Below are positions 42,228-51,982 of a stretch of 64,000 bases of DNA, piece after piece. How positions within the stretch are numbered: the stretch's first letter is position 1; every line of letters starts with the position of its first letter. Origin of the DNA: Tamlana sp. I1 (lineage in GTDB: Bacteria; Bacteroidota; Bacteroidia; Flavobacteriales; Flavobacteriaceae); assembly GCF_015355625.1 (NCBI RefSeq), contig NZ_JACLAF010000003.1:1-64000 (forward strand), in the 5' to 3' direction. The notes under the pieces were generated by a model, which saw only the letters and a program-made list of their open reading frames with translations, was not told the DNA's origin and made no database searches. Made by a program: the position numbers and the translations under genes.

Positions 42228-43202
42228 TTATACCGTTCTGTTCATTAAATTACTTCCAAAATCTTTAAGCAATTCCTTTTTATCTTCCGAAATATTCAAG
42301 GCATCTAAAACATCGAAAGCTTTATTGGTATATTCTAAAATGGCATTTTTTGTCGCTTCCGCGGAACCAGACGATTGAAAAATAACCTTAGATCTTTCAA
42401 TTTTAGCTGAAACATCTTCAACTGTTGAAGCAAATAAATTTTGTAATTCTGCACGTTCTGAAACTTCAGAAAACTCGACTGCTTTTAAATACAAATAGGT
42501 TTTTTTGTTTTCAATAATATCACCTCCAACCTGCTTTCCAAAGGTTTTCGGATCGCCAAAAGCATCTAAATAATCGTCTTGCAATTGAAATGCAATTCCT
42601 AAATAGCGACCAAAATCGTAAATATTTTGTTGGTCTTCTTCTGATGCTTGAGCAACAATTGCACCCATTTTCATAGCCGCGCCTACTAAAACCGCGGTTT
42701 TGTATTCAATCATTTTTAAATACTCTGGAATGGTTACATCGTTTCTAGTTTCAAAATCGATATCGTATTGCTGACCTTCACAAACCTCTAAAGCGGTTTT
42801 GCTAAACAATTTGGCCAAGTCTTGAAAAATATGCGCTTCATAACGTTCAAAAAGCTGATATGCCATAATTAGCATAGCATCACCAGAGAGAATCCCGGTG
42901 TTAATATTCCACTTTTCATGCACGGTTTGAAACCCTCTACGCAGTGGCGCATCGTCCATAATATCGTCATGAACTAAGGAAAAATTATGAAACACTTCAA
43001 TACTTAAAGCTGCGTTAAAGGCTTTTTTATAATCGCTGCTAAAAATATGTGCAGTCATTATGGTAAGCACTGGCCTTAAGCGTTTTCCGCCTAAATTTAA
43101 AATATATTCAACAGGTTGATACAGTCCCTCGGGCGCTTTAACTATCGAATAATTTTCTAAAAACTCTATAAATTCTTCTTGGTATTTTTCTATTGAAAGC
43201 AT
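42228..43202 (-). CDS. Polyprenyl synthase (trans-isoprenyl diphosphate synthase)
   Basis: 324 aa from the ATG at 43202; the earlier TTG-type start at 43220 overlaps the -7 box. First Asp-rich motif DDIMDD at residues 79-84 with RRG following, second motif QLQDDYLDAFGD, plus LGGKRLRP near 38-45. It condenses isopentenyl diphosphate with allylic diphosphates; the chain length (geranylgeranyl or longer) cannot be read with confidence. It diverges from the tetR-RND operon. The -7 box ends four bases before the ATG. Confidence 0.93.
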   Translation of the reverse strand: MLSIEKYQEEFIEFLENYSIVKAPEGLYQPVEYILNLGGKRLRPVLTIMTAHIFSSDYKKAFNAALSIEVFHNFSLVHDDIMDDAPLRRGFQTVHEKWNINTGILSGDAMLIMAYQLFERYEAHIFQDLAKLFSKTALEVCEGQQYDIDFETRNDVTIPEYLKMIEYKTAVLVGAAMKMGAIVAQASEEDQQNIYDFGRYLGIAFQLQDDYLDAFGDPKTFGKQVGGDIIENKKTYLYLKAVEFSEVSERAELQNLFASTVEDVSAKIERSKVIFQSSGSAEATKNAILEYTNKAFDVLDALNISEDKKELLKDFGSNLMNRTV

Positions 43203-43206
43203 CGCA

Positions 43207-43214
43207 CAAAAATA
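43207..43214 (-). promoter_or_regulatory. -7 box of the polyprenyl synthase gene, four bases from the start codon
   Basis: Minus-strand TATTTTTG, exact TAnnTTTG match; then GTGC lies between it and the ATG. The expected mRNA is leaderless or nearly so. dxs has almost the same layout. Confidence 0.6.
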
Positions 43215-43277
43215 AACCAATTCGGCTTATTAAAAAGTTTCTGTGTGAAATTACTATTAAATAAATGTTAAAACTAC

Positions 43278-43305
43278 GGAAACTTTTTTGGTTTTTAAAG
43301 TTTCC
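43278..43305. promoter_or_regulatory. Candidate TetR operator
   Basis: GGAAACTTT (43278-43286) and AAAGTTTCC (43297-43305), a perfect 9-bp inverted repeat with a 10-nt spacer. It covers the -33 box (TTTG at 43287-43290) of the tetR promoter. A single arm, AAAGTTTC, recurs at 43234-43241, near the polyprenyl synthase promoter. Confidence 0.65.
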
Positions 43306-43318
43306 ATGAGTACATTTG
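43287..43318 (+). promoter_or_regulatory. Promoter of the tetR-RND operon
   Basis: TTTG (43287-43290), 20 bases, then TACATTTG (43311-43318), an exact match to the Bacteroidota primary-sigma consensus. It ends nine bases before the tetR ATG at 43328. The palindrome at 43278-43305 overlaps the -33 element. Confidence 0.75.
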
Positions 43319-43327
43319 CAGCTTCTT

Positions 43328-43933
43328 ATGAAGGATAAAATAATAACAGCATCGAAAGAACTATTTTTAAACTACGGGTTTAAAAGTATTACTATGGACG
43401 ATATCGCCAATCATATTGGCATATCTAAAAAAACCATTTATGTGCATTTCGCAAATAAAACTAAACTAGTGGAGGCGGTTGCTTTTAACGTTTTTGAAAA
43501 CATTTCCGAAGGCATAGACACCATTTGCAATTGTTCTAAAAACCCCATTGAAGAATTATATGCGATTAAAGTATTTGTTTTAAATTATTTAAAAAACGAA
43601 AAATCGTCTTCGCAATTTCAACTGCAAAAATACTATCCTCGAATTGCCGAACGCCTACATTTAAAACAGTTTGAAAAAATGCAAGTCTGTGTTAAAGAAA
43701 GCATTCAAAAAGGCGTAGACATGAACTTATTTAGAAAAGAAATTGATGTCGATTTTATTTCTAGAATGTATTTTAATGGCATGTCTGGTTTGAAAAATCA
43801 AACGGTTTTTCCTTTAGAATTATTTACCATGGATTACCTTATGGAAAACTATTTAGAATACCACTTAAGAGCCATTGTTGCCGACGAAGGCCTACAAATA
43901 TTAAATAAATATATAACATCTAATCAATCATAA
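43328..43933 (+). CDS. TetR family repressor of the second RND operon
   Basis: 201 aa from the ATG at 43328; the TTG at 43316 overlaps the -7 box and is rejected. The N-terminal HTH is clear (MKDKIITASKELFLNYGFKSITMDDIANHIGISKKTIYVHFANKTKLVEAV). The C-terminal ligand-binding half is not similar to any group I can name. It is followed two bases later by the outer-membrane factor gene, so it heads the operon. A perfect palindrome at its promoter supports autoregulation. Confidence 0.9.
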   Translation: MKDKIITASKELFLNYGFKSITMDDIANHIGISKKTIYVHFANKTKLVEAVAFNVFENISEGIDTICNCSKNPIEELYAIKVFVLNYLKNEKSSSQFQLQKYYPRIAERLHLKQFEKMQVCVKESIQKGVDMNLFRKEIDVDFISRMYFNGMSGLKNQTVFPLELFTMDYLMENYLEYHLRAIVADEGLQILNKYITSNQS

Positions 43934-43935
43934 AA

Positions 43936-45276
43936 ATGAAGAATAAACTAATTGTATTTTTTAGTTTACTATTTGCTATTTCAGGGTTTTCGCAAGACAA
44001 CACCATGCCTTTTAGCCTGCAAGAAGCTATAGACTATGCGTTAATAAATAACCGTAGTGTAAAAAATGCCTCGAGAGATATAGACATGGCTAAAGAAGAA
44101 AAATGGCAAGCTACCGCTACAGGTTTACCTCAAATTAACGGAGCTGTAGATTACCAAAACTGGTTAAAACAGCAAGTATCGCTACTGCCCGCAGAAATAA
44201 CTGGAGGAAATCCTGGCGAGTTTGTTCCGGTAGAGTTTAGTCCAAAACAAAATATTAACGCCACAGCGACTTTAAGTCAATTAATTTTCGACGGTTCTTA
44301 TTTGGTTGCTTTAAAAGCTTCAAAAGTCTATTTAGAAATTTCTGAAAACGCTAAAACTAAAACCGATCTGGAAGTTAGAAAAGCAGTCATTAACGCCTAC
44401 GGAAATGTTTTACTAACTGAAGAAAGTATAAAAATTCTTGAGAGCAATAAAGCTATTCTAGAATCGAACTTAGAAGAAATTCAAAAAACTTTTGAAAACG
44501 GTTTGGAAGAAGAAGAAAGTGTGGAACAAATGCAAATTACACTTTCAAGTTTAATGAGTGATTACAACAATGTAAAACGCCTTAAACTTTTAGCATACCA
44601 AATGTTTAATATTACATTGGGTATCGATTTAAACGCGCCTACCGTATTAACAGACAATCTTGAAATTCTAAGTTTACAATACACCTCGCTTGAAGCTTTA
44701 GCAGCCGACGATAGTGTAGAAAATAACATTGATTACCTAATTGCCGAAAACGAAGTTGAAAGCAAAGATTTACTTGTAAAACTAGCCATGAGTAAAGGCA
44801 TGCCAACACTTAGCGCCTTTGTAAATGGAGGCTACAGTGCCTTTGGTGAAGACTTTGCTTTTTTTAGAAGCAACCAAAAATGGTATGCTTCATCCATGTT
44901 TGGGGTGAGTTTAAACATTCCAATATTTAGCTCTTTAGGTCGCTCTTCTGCAACTCAAGAAGCTCGAATTGATTTAGAAAAAGCAAACGAATCTTTTGTT
45001 GAAGTTGAACAACAAATCAAATTAGAAATTGCTCGCGCTAAAAGTGAATACCAATATGCTATTGAAGATTATGCCAATAAAAAACAAAATTTAGACTTAG
45101 CAGAACGTATAGAACGTAAAAATGAAACCAAGTTTTTTGAAGGTATTTCATCAAGTTTCGATTTACGTCAAGCGCAAACACAATTGTACGCTGCACAGCA
45201 GGAATACTTACAAGCTATGATTGACATTATCAACAAAAAAGCAGAATTAGACGCCGTTTTAAACACCATAAATTAG
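43936..45276 (+). CDS. TolC family outer-membrane factor of the second RND system
   Basis: 446 aa. Signal peptide (MKNKLIVFFSLLFAISGFSQ), no lipobox, so unlike the first system's factor it is not a lipoprotein. Two TolC repeats: LQEAIDYALINNRSVKNASRDIDMAKEEKW, SQLIFDGSYLVALKASKVYLEIS, and the second half with SLNIPIFSSLGRSSATQEARIDLEKA. It serves as the outer-membrane duct for the RND pump. It begins 2 bp after tetR; the fusion protein follows after 6 bp. Confidence 0.92.
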   Translation: MKNKLIVFFSLLFAISGFSQDNTMPFSLQEAIDYALINNRSVKNASRDIDMAKEEKWQATATGLPQINGAVDYQNWLKQQVSLLPAEITGGNPGEFVPVEFSPKQNINATATLSQLIFDGSYLVALKASKVYLEISENAKTKTDLEVRKAVINAYGNVLLTEESIKILESNKAILESNLEEIQKTFENGLEEEESVEQMQITLSSLMSDYNNVKRLKLLAYQMFNITLGIDLNAPTVLTDNLEILSLQYTSLEALAADDSVENNIDYLIAENEVESKDLLVKLAMSKGMPTLSAFVNGGYSAFGEDFAFFRSNQKWYASSMFGVSLNIPIFSSLGRSSATQEARIDLEKANESFVEVEQQIKLEIARAKSEYQYAIEDYANKKQNLDLAERIERKNETKFFEGISSSFDLRQAQTQLYAAQQEYLQAMIDIINKKAELDAVLNTIN

Positions 45277-45282
45277 TAAAAA

Positions 45283-46458
45283 ATGACCATGAAAAACATA
45301 TACGCAGTACTCCTTGTTACAATGATATTAAGCTCCTGTGGCTCAAAAAGTCAAAAATCTGTTGACGACATTATTGCCACCAACGATTTGGAACAAATAC
45401 GCCAAAAGAAAACAGAATTAGATGCTGCTGCGCACGAAATCGCTTCAGAATTAAAAGAAATTGAAGCAGCCATTAAAGAACTAAATCCGCAGTCAAAAAT
45501 TCCTTTAATTACAACTTTTAAAGCCAAAGAAGAAGTTTTTAATCATTTTGTAGAGCTTCAAGGAAACGTAAGCACCAACCAAAACATTGTTATTTATCCT
45601 GAATTTTCTGGAGTACTAACGCGTGTTTATGTAAAAGAAGGACAACAGGTTAAAAAAGGTCAAATTTTAGCAAAAATTGACGATGGTGGTTTAAGTCAGC
45701 AATTATCTCAATTAAAAATTCAAGCGAATTTAGCACAAACAACCTACGAGCGCCAAAACCGTTTATGGGAACAAAAAATAGGTAGTGAAATTCAGTATTT
45801 ACAAGCCAAAGCCAATTACGAAGCGCAATCGCAAGCCGTAAACCAATTGGAGCAACAAATCTCTAAAACCGAAGTACGTGCTCCGTTTACTGGAACTATA
45901 GACGATGTGATTACAGACCAAGGAAGCGTTGTAGCTCCAGGTCAATCGCAATTATTCAGAATTGTAAATCTAGACGACATGTACATTGAAACCGATGTAC
46001 CAGAGCGTTACATTTCTAACATTACCAAAGGAAAAGATGTTACCGTAAATTTTCCTGTTTTAGGAAAAGAATTAAACGCCAAAGTACGTCAAGCAGGAAG
46101 CTACATCAATCCTGCTAACCGCACTTTTAAAGTTGAAATCGCGCTGCCTAATAAGGATAAATCTATTATTCCAAACTTAACAGCACGATTAAAAATTAAC
46201 GATTATACCAGCGATAAAGCGATTTTAATTCCGCAAAGTATCATTTCTGAAAATGCTGAAGGACAACAATATGTATATGCCATAGCTGATAAAAACGGAA
46301 AAAGTGCCAAAGCAAAACGCCTAATTATTGAAACAGGAAAAACCCAAGGTGATTATATTGAAATTTTATCAGGAATTGAGCATGACCAAGAAATTATCGA
46401 TGAAGGCGCACGTAGTGTAAAAGAAGGACAGGAAGTTAAAATTTTGGTTAGTGAGTAG
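45283..46458 (+). CDS. Membrane fusion protein of the second RND system
   Basis: 391 aa. The lipoprotein signal ends in LSSC; the ATG two codons later is an equal start. A helical segment (about 28-70, rich in K and E) precedes the barrel-sandwich hybrid (LTRVYVKEGQQVKKGQILAKIDDGGL), a coiled-coil hairpin (YERQNRLWEQKIGSEIQYLQAKANYEAQ), the second lipoyl half (TEVRAPFTGTIDDV) and a beta-barrel. It spans the periplasm between the permease and the outer-membrane factor. The permease gene follows 101 bp later. Confidence 0.92.
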   Translation: MTMKNIYAVLLVTMILSSCGSKSQKSVDDIIATNDLEQIRQKKTELDAAAHEIASELKEIEAAIKELNPQSKIPLITTFKAKEEVFNHFVELQGNVSTNQNIVIYPEFSGVLTRVYVKEGQQVKKGQILAKIDDGGLSQQLSQLKIQANLAQTTYERQNRLWEQKIGSEIQYLQAKANYEAQSQAVNQLEQQISKTEVRAPFTGTIDDVITDQGSVVAPGQSQLFRIVNLDDMYIETDVPERYISNITKGKDVTVNFPVLGKELNAKVRQAGSYINPANRTFKVEIALPNKDKSIIPNLTARLKINDYTSDKAILIPQSIISENAEGQQYVYAIADKNGKSAKAKRLIIETGKTQGDYIEILSGIEHDQEIIDEGARSVKEGQEVKILVSE

Positions 46459-46521
46459 ACTTTCCATTGCTGTAAAAGCAGGAAACCATAGTATAATTAA
46501 TCCGTTTCATAGTATAAAAAG

Positions 46522-46541
46522 ATTCCCTTTTTCAAGGGAAT
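46522..46541. repeat. Small palindrome between the fusion protein and permease genes
   Basis: ATTCCCTT (46522-46529) and AAGGGAAT (46534-46541), 8-bp stem, 4-nt loop, 18 bp before the permease ATG. A weaker hairpin TTTCC...GGAAA lies just after the fusion-protein stop. The T-run is absent, so it is not a clear terminator. It resembles short dispersed palindromes. Confidence 0.6.
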
Positions 46542-46559
46542 GAAAAAAACTAACGACTA

Positions 46560-49500
46560 ATGACTACAAAGAAAAACAAAGTAAATAAAGAATTTAGTTG
46601 GTCTTCTTGGGCGATCAACAACCAAACAACCATGTATGTGTTGATTGCTATGATTCTATTTCTAGGTGCAGGCGCCTATTTTAGCATGCCCCGAGAAAGC
46701 TTCCCAGAAATTAAGGAAACTAAAATTTACATCAGTTCGATATATCCTGGAAATACTGCCGAAGATATCGAAAAACTAATCACCGATCCTTTAGAAGATA
46801 AGCTTAAAACCGTAAGCAATGTAACCGAAGTAACCTCAACTTCTCAAGAAGATTACTCGATTATTATCATCGAATTTGATGAAAATATTACTGTTGAAGC
46901 GGCGAAACAAAAAGTAAAAGACGAAGTCGATTCAGAAACATCTGGAGAAGACTGGCCAATTTTTAATGGTGCAAAAGTAGAACCAAACGTGTTCGATTTA
47001 AGCCTTTCGGAAGAAATGCCCATTCTAAACATTAATATTTCTGGCGATTATCCTGTAGATAAACTTAAAGAATATGGCGAATACCTTCAAGATGAAATTG
47101 AAGGACTGCAAGAAATTAAGCAAGTTGATATTAGAGGGGCTCAAGAAAAAGAAGTTGAAGTTGCTGTAGATGTTTACAAAATGATGGCTGCTGCCGTTAA
47201 TTTTGACGATGTTATTAATACCATAAAAAAAGAAAACTTAACCATGTCTGCTGGTAATTTAATTACAAGCGGCCAAAGACGTACTATAAGAATATTAGGA
47301 GAAATTACCGATCCGCACGAGCTTGAAAACTTCGTTGTAAAATCGGAACATAACAATCCTATCTATTTAAGAGATATTGCAAAAGTTACTTTTAAAGACG
47401 AAGACAGAACCACTTACGCCAGAGAATTTGGCGACCCTGTGGTTATGCTCGATGTAAAAAAACGCGCTGGAAAAAACATGGTAGCTGCTGCCGAACAAAT
47501 TCGTGTAATTGTAGACGACGCCACCGAAAACGTATTTCCTCCAGACTTAAAAGTAACCATCGCCAACGATCAGTCACCAAAAACCATTGGTCAAGTAGAC
47601 GATTTAGTAAACAATATTATTTTTGGTATCCTACTGGTTGTTACCGTATTAATGTTCTTCTTAGGTTTTAAAAACGCATTATTTGTTGGGTTTGCTATCC
47701 CTATGTCGATGTTTATGTCGTTAATGATTTTAAACTATTTAGGCTACACCATGAATACCATGATTCTCTTCGGATTAATTATGGGCTTAGGAATGCTTGT
47801 AGATAACGGGATTGTTGTGGTAGAGAACGTATACCGACTCATGACAGAAGAAGGCATGGGCCGTGTTGAAGCAGCCAAAAAAGGTATTGGAGAAATTGCA
47901 TTTCCTATTATTATTTCTACAGCAACTACTGTTGCAGCCTTTATCCCTTTAGGGTTATGGCCAGGGGTTATGGGAGAATTCATGAAATATTTCCCAATAA
48001 CATTGTCGGTTGTTTTAGGTTCATCATTATTTGTGGCTATCTTTTTCAACTCGGTGATGGTTTCTCAATTTATGACCACGGAAGATAAAAATATGCCGTT
48101 AAAGCAAATTATTAAGATTTCAGTCATTTTTGGAATCATTGGGTTGCTTATTTTAATCATTGGCGGCGAGTATAGAGGTTTAGGCTCTTTAATGATTTTT
48201 ACGGTTATTTTATTATGGGTTTATAGATTATTCCTAAGAAAATGGGCTAACAAATTCCAAAACAACGCCTTACCACGTTGGGAACGTTTATACGAACGCG
48301 TGCTTCGTTTTTCAATTAGTGGTAAAAAACCAGCTATTATTTCCATTACAACCTTTGTATTATTAATTGTTGCATTTATTGGTTTTGGAGCTTCTGTAGC
48401 AAGCCAACGTACCAAAGTTGAGTTTTTCCCAGAAAACAAACCCAATCAAATTATAGCTTATATTGAATACCCTGAAGGTACCGATATTGAAAAAACTAAT
48501 GCCATTACAAAAGAAATTGAGGAGCGTGTTTATAAAATTATAAACGACCCGATATACATGCATGATGGTTATAATTTCTTAACAGAAAGTGCGGTTTCTC
48601 AAGTTGGTGAAGGTGCCGGAAATCCACAAACCGATGGTGGTTCGGCAGCCGAAATGCCACACCGCGGAAAAATAACCGCAACCATGCGCGAATACAAATT
48701 CCGTGAAGGTGCCGACAGTCAGGAATTACTTAAAAAAGTACAGGAAGAATTAAAAGATATTTATCCTGGTGTTACTATTTCGGTTGAAAAAGATGCCAAT
48801 GGCCCGCCAGCAGGGTATCCTATTAATATAGAAATTGAAGGTGAAGATTATGGCGAACTTATTAATCTAGCCGAAAAAATGCGCGAATTCATTAATACCA
48901 AAAACATTCAAGGTATCGATGAATTAAAAATTGATGTCAACAAATCGAAACCTTCCATGCAAGTGGTGGTCGACCGAAAAAAAGCTGGAGAATTAGGTGT
49001 GTCTTCCAGCCAAGTAGGCCAGCAATTACGTAATTCCATTTTTGGAGCTAAAGCGGGCATTTACAAAAAAGACGGCGATGATTACGATATTTATGTGCGT
49101 TTTAATAAGGAAGATCGCTATAACACGAGTGCTATTTTCAATCAGAAAATGACCTTTAGAGATATGGCCTCGGGCCAAGTGAAAGAAATCCCAGTTTCAG
49201 CCGTAGCAAAACACAGTAATTCTTCTGGATTTAGCGCTATAAAACACAAAGATGTAAAACGTGTTGTAACCTTGTATTCTGCCTTAGCCCCTGGATTTAC
49301 AGATGCTGGAGCTATTGTTTCTAAAATTCAATATGAAATGCAAAGTTTCACCGAAAAACCAGATAACGTAAGCATTGATTATACAGGACAAATTGAAGAA
49401 CAGAATAAACAAATGAAATTCCTTATGGGCGCCTTTTTTACAGGATTGGGCTTAATTTTCTTCATTTTAATATTCCAATTCAACTCGGTATCAAAACCAG

Positions 49501-50051
49501 GCATCATTATGTTGGCTATATTTTTAAGTTTAATTGGTGTATTTGGCGGTATTGTAGCAACAGGAAGTGCCTTTGTTATTATGATGACCATGATGGGAAT
49601 TATTTCCCTGGCCGGAATTGTAGTAAACAACGGGGTGGTTCTCCTAGATTACACGCAACTTTTAATAGATAGAAAGAAAGTTGAATACGACATGGAAGAC
49701 AATCAATATTTAAATGATGGCGATTTAATTGAAGCCATTGTAAAAGGTGGAAAAGCACGTTTACGTCCTGTATTATTAACCGCAATCACTACGATTTTAG
49801 GGTTAATTCCGTTAGCAACAGGTTTAAACATTAACTTCTTCTCTTTATTTAGTGAATTTAACCCACATATTTATGTAGGTGGTGATAACGTGATATTCTG
49901 GGGACCATTAGCATGGACCGTAATTTACGGTTTATTCGTGGCTACCTTCCTAACTTTAATTGTGGTGCCAATACTGTTTTATTTAGTAACTAAATTTAAA
50001 ATGTGGTTATATAAAGACCGTGTAGTAACTAAGAATGAAGTGGTTTCTTAA
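46560..50051 (+). CDS. RND efflux permease with divergent proton-relay residues
   Basis: 1163 aa, about 120 longer than AcrB. It shows the RND plan: TM1, large periplasmic loop, TM2-6, TM7, second loop, TM8-12. TM4 reads GLGMLVDNGIVVVENV, with the first Asp kept and the second replaced by Asn. TM10 reads GIVVNNGVVLLDY, with Asn where AcrB has its relay Lys. Between TM6 and TM7 two extra hydrophobic stretches occur (IIKISVIFGIIGLLILIIGG, LGSLMIFTVILLWVY). It therefore belongs to a different RND branch from the first permease. Substrate unknown. It is the last gene of the tetR operon. Confidence 0.92.
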   Translation: MTTKKNKVNKEFSWSSWAINNQTTMYVLIAMILFLGAGAYFSMPRESFPEIKETKIYISSIYPGNTAEDIEKLITDPLEDKLKTVSNVTEVTSTSQEDYSIIIIEFDENITVEAAKQKVKDEVDSETSGEDWPIFNGAKVEPNVFDLSLSEEMPILNINISGDYPVDKLKEYGEYLQDEIEGLQEIKQVDIRGAQEKEVEVAVDVYKMMAAAVNFDDVINTIKKENLTMSAGNLITSGQRRTIRILGEITDPHELENFVVKSEHNNPIYLRDIAKVTFKDEDRTTYAREFGDPVVMLDVKKRAGKNMVAAAEQIRVIVDDATENVFPPDLKVTIANDQSPKTIGQVDDLVNNIIFGILLVVTVLMFFLGFKNALFVGFAIPMSMFMSLMILNYLGYTMNTMILFGLIMGLGMLVDNGIVVVENVYRLMTEEGMGRVEAAKKGIGEIAFPIIISTATTVAAFIPLGLWPGVMGEFMKYFPITLSVVLGSSLFVAIFFNSVMVSQFMTTEDKNMPLKQIIKISVIFGIIGLLILIIGGEYRGLGSLMIFTVILLWVYRLFLRKWANKFQNNALPRWERLYERVLRFSISGKKPAIISITTFVLLIVAFIGFGASVASQRTKVEFFPENKPNQIIAYIEYPEGTDIEKTNAITKEIEERVYKIINDPIYMHDGYNFLTESAVSQVGEGAGNPQTDGGSAAEMPHRGKITATMREYKFREGADSQELLKKVQEELKDIYPGVTISVEKDANGPPAGYPINIEIEGEDYGELINLAEKMREFINTKNIQGIDELKIDVNKSKPSMQVVVDRKKAGELGVSSSQVGQQLRNSIFGAKAGIYKKDGDDYDIYVRFNKEDRYNTSAIFNQKMTFRDMASGQVKEIPVSAVAKHSNSSGFSAIKHKDVKRVVTLYSALAPGFTDAGAIVSKIQYEMQSFTEKPDNVSIDYTGQIEEQNKQMKFLMGAFFTGLGLIFFILIFQFNSVSKPGIIMLAIFLSLIGVFGGIVATGSAFVIMMTMMGIISLAGIVVNNGVVLLDYTQLLIDRKKVEYDMEDNQYLNDGDLIEAIVKGGKARLRPVLLTAITTILGLIPLATGLNINFFSLFSEFNPHIYVGGDNVIFWGPLAWTVIYGLFVATFLTLIVVPILFYLVTKFKMWLYKDRVVTKNEVVS

Positions 50052-50101
50052 GCCATTTAAAACATATTTTTTAATTATGTATAGAACATGATTAATAGCT
50101 G

Positions 50102-50133
50102 AAAAGCTTCAATTTAATTATTGAAGCTTTTTT
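50102..50133 (+). terminator. Terminator of the tetR-RND operon
   Basis: AAAAGCTTCAAT (50102-50113) pairs with ATTGAAGCTTTT (50120-50131), 6-nt loop, then T-run. It is 50 bp past the permease stop. Confidence 0.9.
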
Positions 50134-50157
50134 CATTTATAGACTCGTTAAATTCAC

Positions 50158-50165
50158 TAAATTTG
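50158..50165 (+). promoter_or_regulatory. -7 box of aspS
   Basis: TAAATTTG, exact TAnnTTTG match, 17 bases before the aspS ATG. Confidence 0.65.
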
Positions 50166-50182
50166 CACCTCAATTTTTCACT

Positions 50183-51937
50183 ATGTACAGAAGTCATAAC
50201 TGCGGCGAATTAAGAGCCGCACATATAAATACAGAAGTAACACTTGCAGGCTGGGTTCAAAAATCTAGAGACAAAGGTTTTATTGTTTGGGTAGATTTAC
50301 GCGACCGTTACGGTATTACCCAATTGGTTTTTGATGAAGAAAGAACTTCAAAAGCACTTATCGAACAAGCTCAAAACTTAGGACGCGAGTTTGTTATTCA
50401 AGTAAAAGGAACCGTTATCGAGCGTGCATCAAAAAACCCAAATATTCAAACGGGTGATGTTGAAATATTAGTTTCAGAATTAACTATTTTAAACGAATCG
50501 ATGCTTCCTCCCTTCACTATTGAAGACAAAACCGATGGTGGAGAAGACATTAGAATGAAATATCGTTATTTAGATATTCGAAGAAATCCTGTTAAAAACA
50601 GCTTGATTTTTAGACATAAAGTTACTCAAGAAGTTAGAAATTATTTATCTAATGAAGGCTTTATTGAAGTTGAAACACCTTACTTAATCAAATCGACTCC
50701 AGAAGGGGCTCGCGATTTTGTAGTGCCTTCTCGCATGAATGAAGGTCAATTTTACGCTTTGCCACAATCACCACAAACTTTTAAGCAATTGCTTATGGTT
50801 GGCGGTATGGATAAATATTTCCAGATTGTAAAATGTTTTAGAGACGAAGATTTACGTGCCGACAGACAACCAGAATTCACACAAATAGATTGTGAAATGG
50901 CGTTTATCGAGCAAGAAGATATTTTAAATGCTTTTGAAGGTTTAACGCGTCACTTACTTAAAGAAGTAAATGGCGTTGAAGTTGAAAAATTCCCAAGAAT
51001 GCTTTACGACGATGCCATGCGTTTATACGGAAACGATAAACCAGACATCCGTTTTGGTATGGAGTTTGGCGAATTAAACGCCGTTGCTCAACATAAAGAT
51101 TTTGGCGTTTTTAATAGTGCTGAACTAGTTGTTGGAATCGCTGTTCCTGGCGGAAATAACTTTACAAGAAAAGAAATAGATAAATTAATTTCTTGGGTTA
51201 AGCGTCCGCAAATTGGTGCTTTAGGTATGGTTTACGCACGTTGTAATGACGATGGTACTTATAAATCTTCAGTAGATAAATTCTACGATCAAGACGATTT
51301 AGCCAAATGGGCAGAAGCAACTAACGCAAAACCTGGCGATTTAATTTGTGTGCTTTCAGGAGATAAAAATAAAGTACGAGCACAACTTAGTGCCTTACGT
51401 ATGGAATTAGCCGAACAATTAGGTTTACGTAAACCAAATGAATTCGCACCACTATGGGTAATGGACTTCCCGTTATTAGAATGGGATGAAGAAACCGAGC
51501 GTTACCACGCCATGCACCATCCGTTTACCTCACCAAAACCAGGACAATTAGAATTATTAAAAACAGATCCAGGCGCTGTAAAAGCCAACGCTTACGATTT
51601 AGTCCTTAACGGAAACGAAATTGGTGGTGGTTCGATTAGAATTCACGATAAAGAAACCCAATCGTTAATGTTCGATTATTTAGGATTTACGCCTGAAGAA
51701 GCGAAAGCTCAATTTGGATTCTTAATGGATGCCTTCCAATATGGCGCGCCACCACACGGCGGTTTAGCTTTTGGTTTAGATAGATTGGTAGCCATTTTAG
51801 GCGGACAAGAAACCATTAGAGATTTTATTGCTTTCCCAAAAAACAACTCGGGACGCGACGTCATGATTGATGCCCCTGCGCCTATTGACGATGCACAACT
51901 CACAGAATTAAGTTTAAAACTCAATTTAAAATCATAA
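50183..51937 (+). CDS. aspS: Aspartate--tRNA ligase
   Basis: 584 aa, bacterial type with the extra GAD insertion domain. Order: N-terminal OB-fold (about 1-105, [31 protein letters not shown]), class II core with motif 2 ([45 protein letters not shown]), insertion domain (about 275-410) and motif 3 ([16 protein letters not shown]). It charges tRNA-Asp. It is flanked by terminators on both sides, so it is monocistronic. Confidence 0.97.
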   Translation: MYRSHNCGELRAAHINTEVTLAGWVQKSRDKGFIVWVDLRDRYGITQLVFDEERTSKALIEQAQNLGREFVIQVKGTVIERASKNPNIQTGDVEILVSELTILNESMLPPFTIEDKTDGGEDIRMKYRYLDIRRNPVKNSLIFRHKVTQEVRNYLSNEGFIEVETPYLIKSTPEGARDFVVPSRMNEGQFYALPQSPQTFKQLLMVGGMDKYFQIVKCFRDEDLRADRQPEFTQIDCEMAFIEQEDILNAFEGLTRHLLKEVNGVEVEKFPRMLYDDAMRLYGNDKPDIRFGMEFGELNAVAQHKDFGVFNSAELVVGIAVPGGNNFTRKEIDKLISWVKRPQIGALGMVYARCNDDGTYKSSVDKFYDQDDLAKWAEATNAKPGDLICVLSGDKNKVRAQLSALRMELAEQLGLRKPNEFAPLWVMDFPLLEWDEETERYHAMHHPFTSPKPGQLELLKTDPGAVKANAYDLVLNGNEIGGGSIRIHDKETQSLMFDYLGFTPEEAKAQFGFLMDAFQYGAPPHGGLAFGLDRLVAILGGQETIRDFIAFPKNNSGRDVMIDAPAPIDDAQLTELSLKLNLKS

Positions 51938-51941
51938 CTTT

Positions 51942-51970
51942 AAAAAATCCTGCAACTTGCAGGATTTTTT
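51942..51970 (+). terminator. Terminator of aspS
   Basis: AAAAAATCCTGCA (51942-51954) pairs with TGCAGGATTTTTT (51958-51970), 3-nt loop. It lies 4 bp after the aspS stop. Confidence 0.93.
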
Positions 51971-51982
51971 GTAGATTTAATC

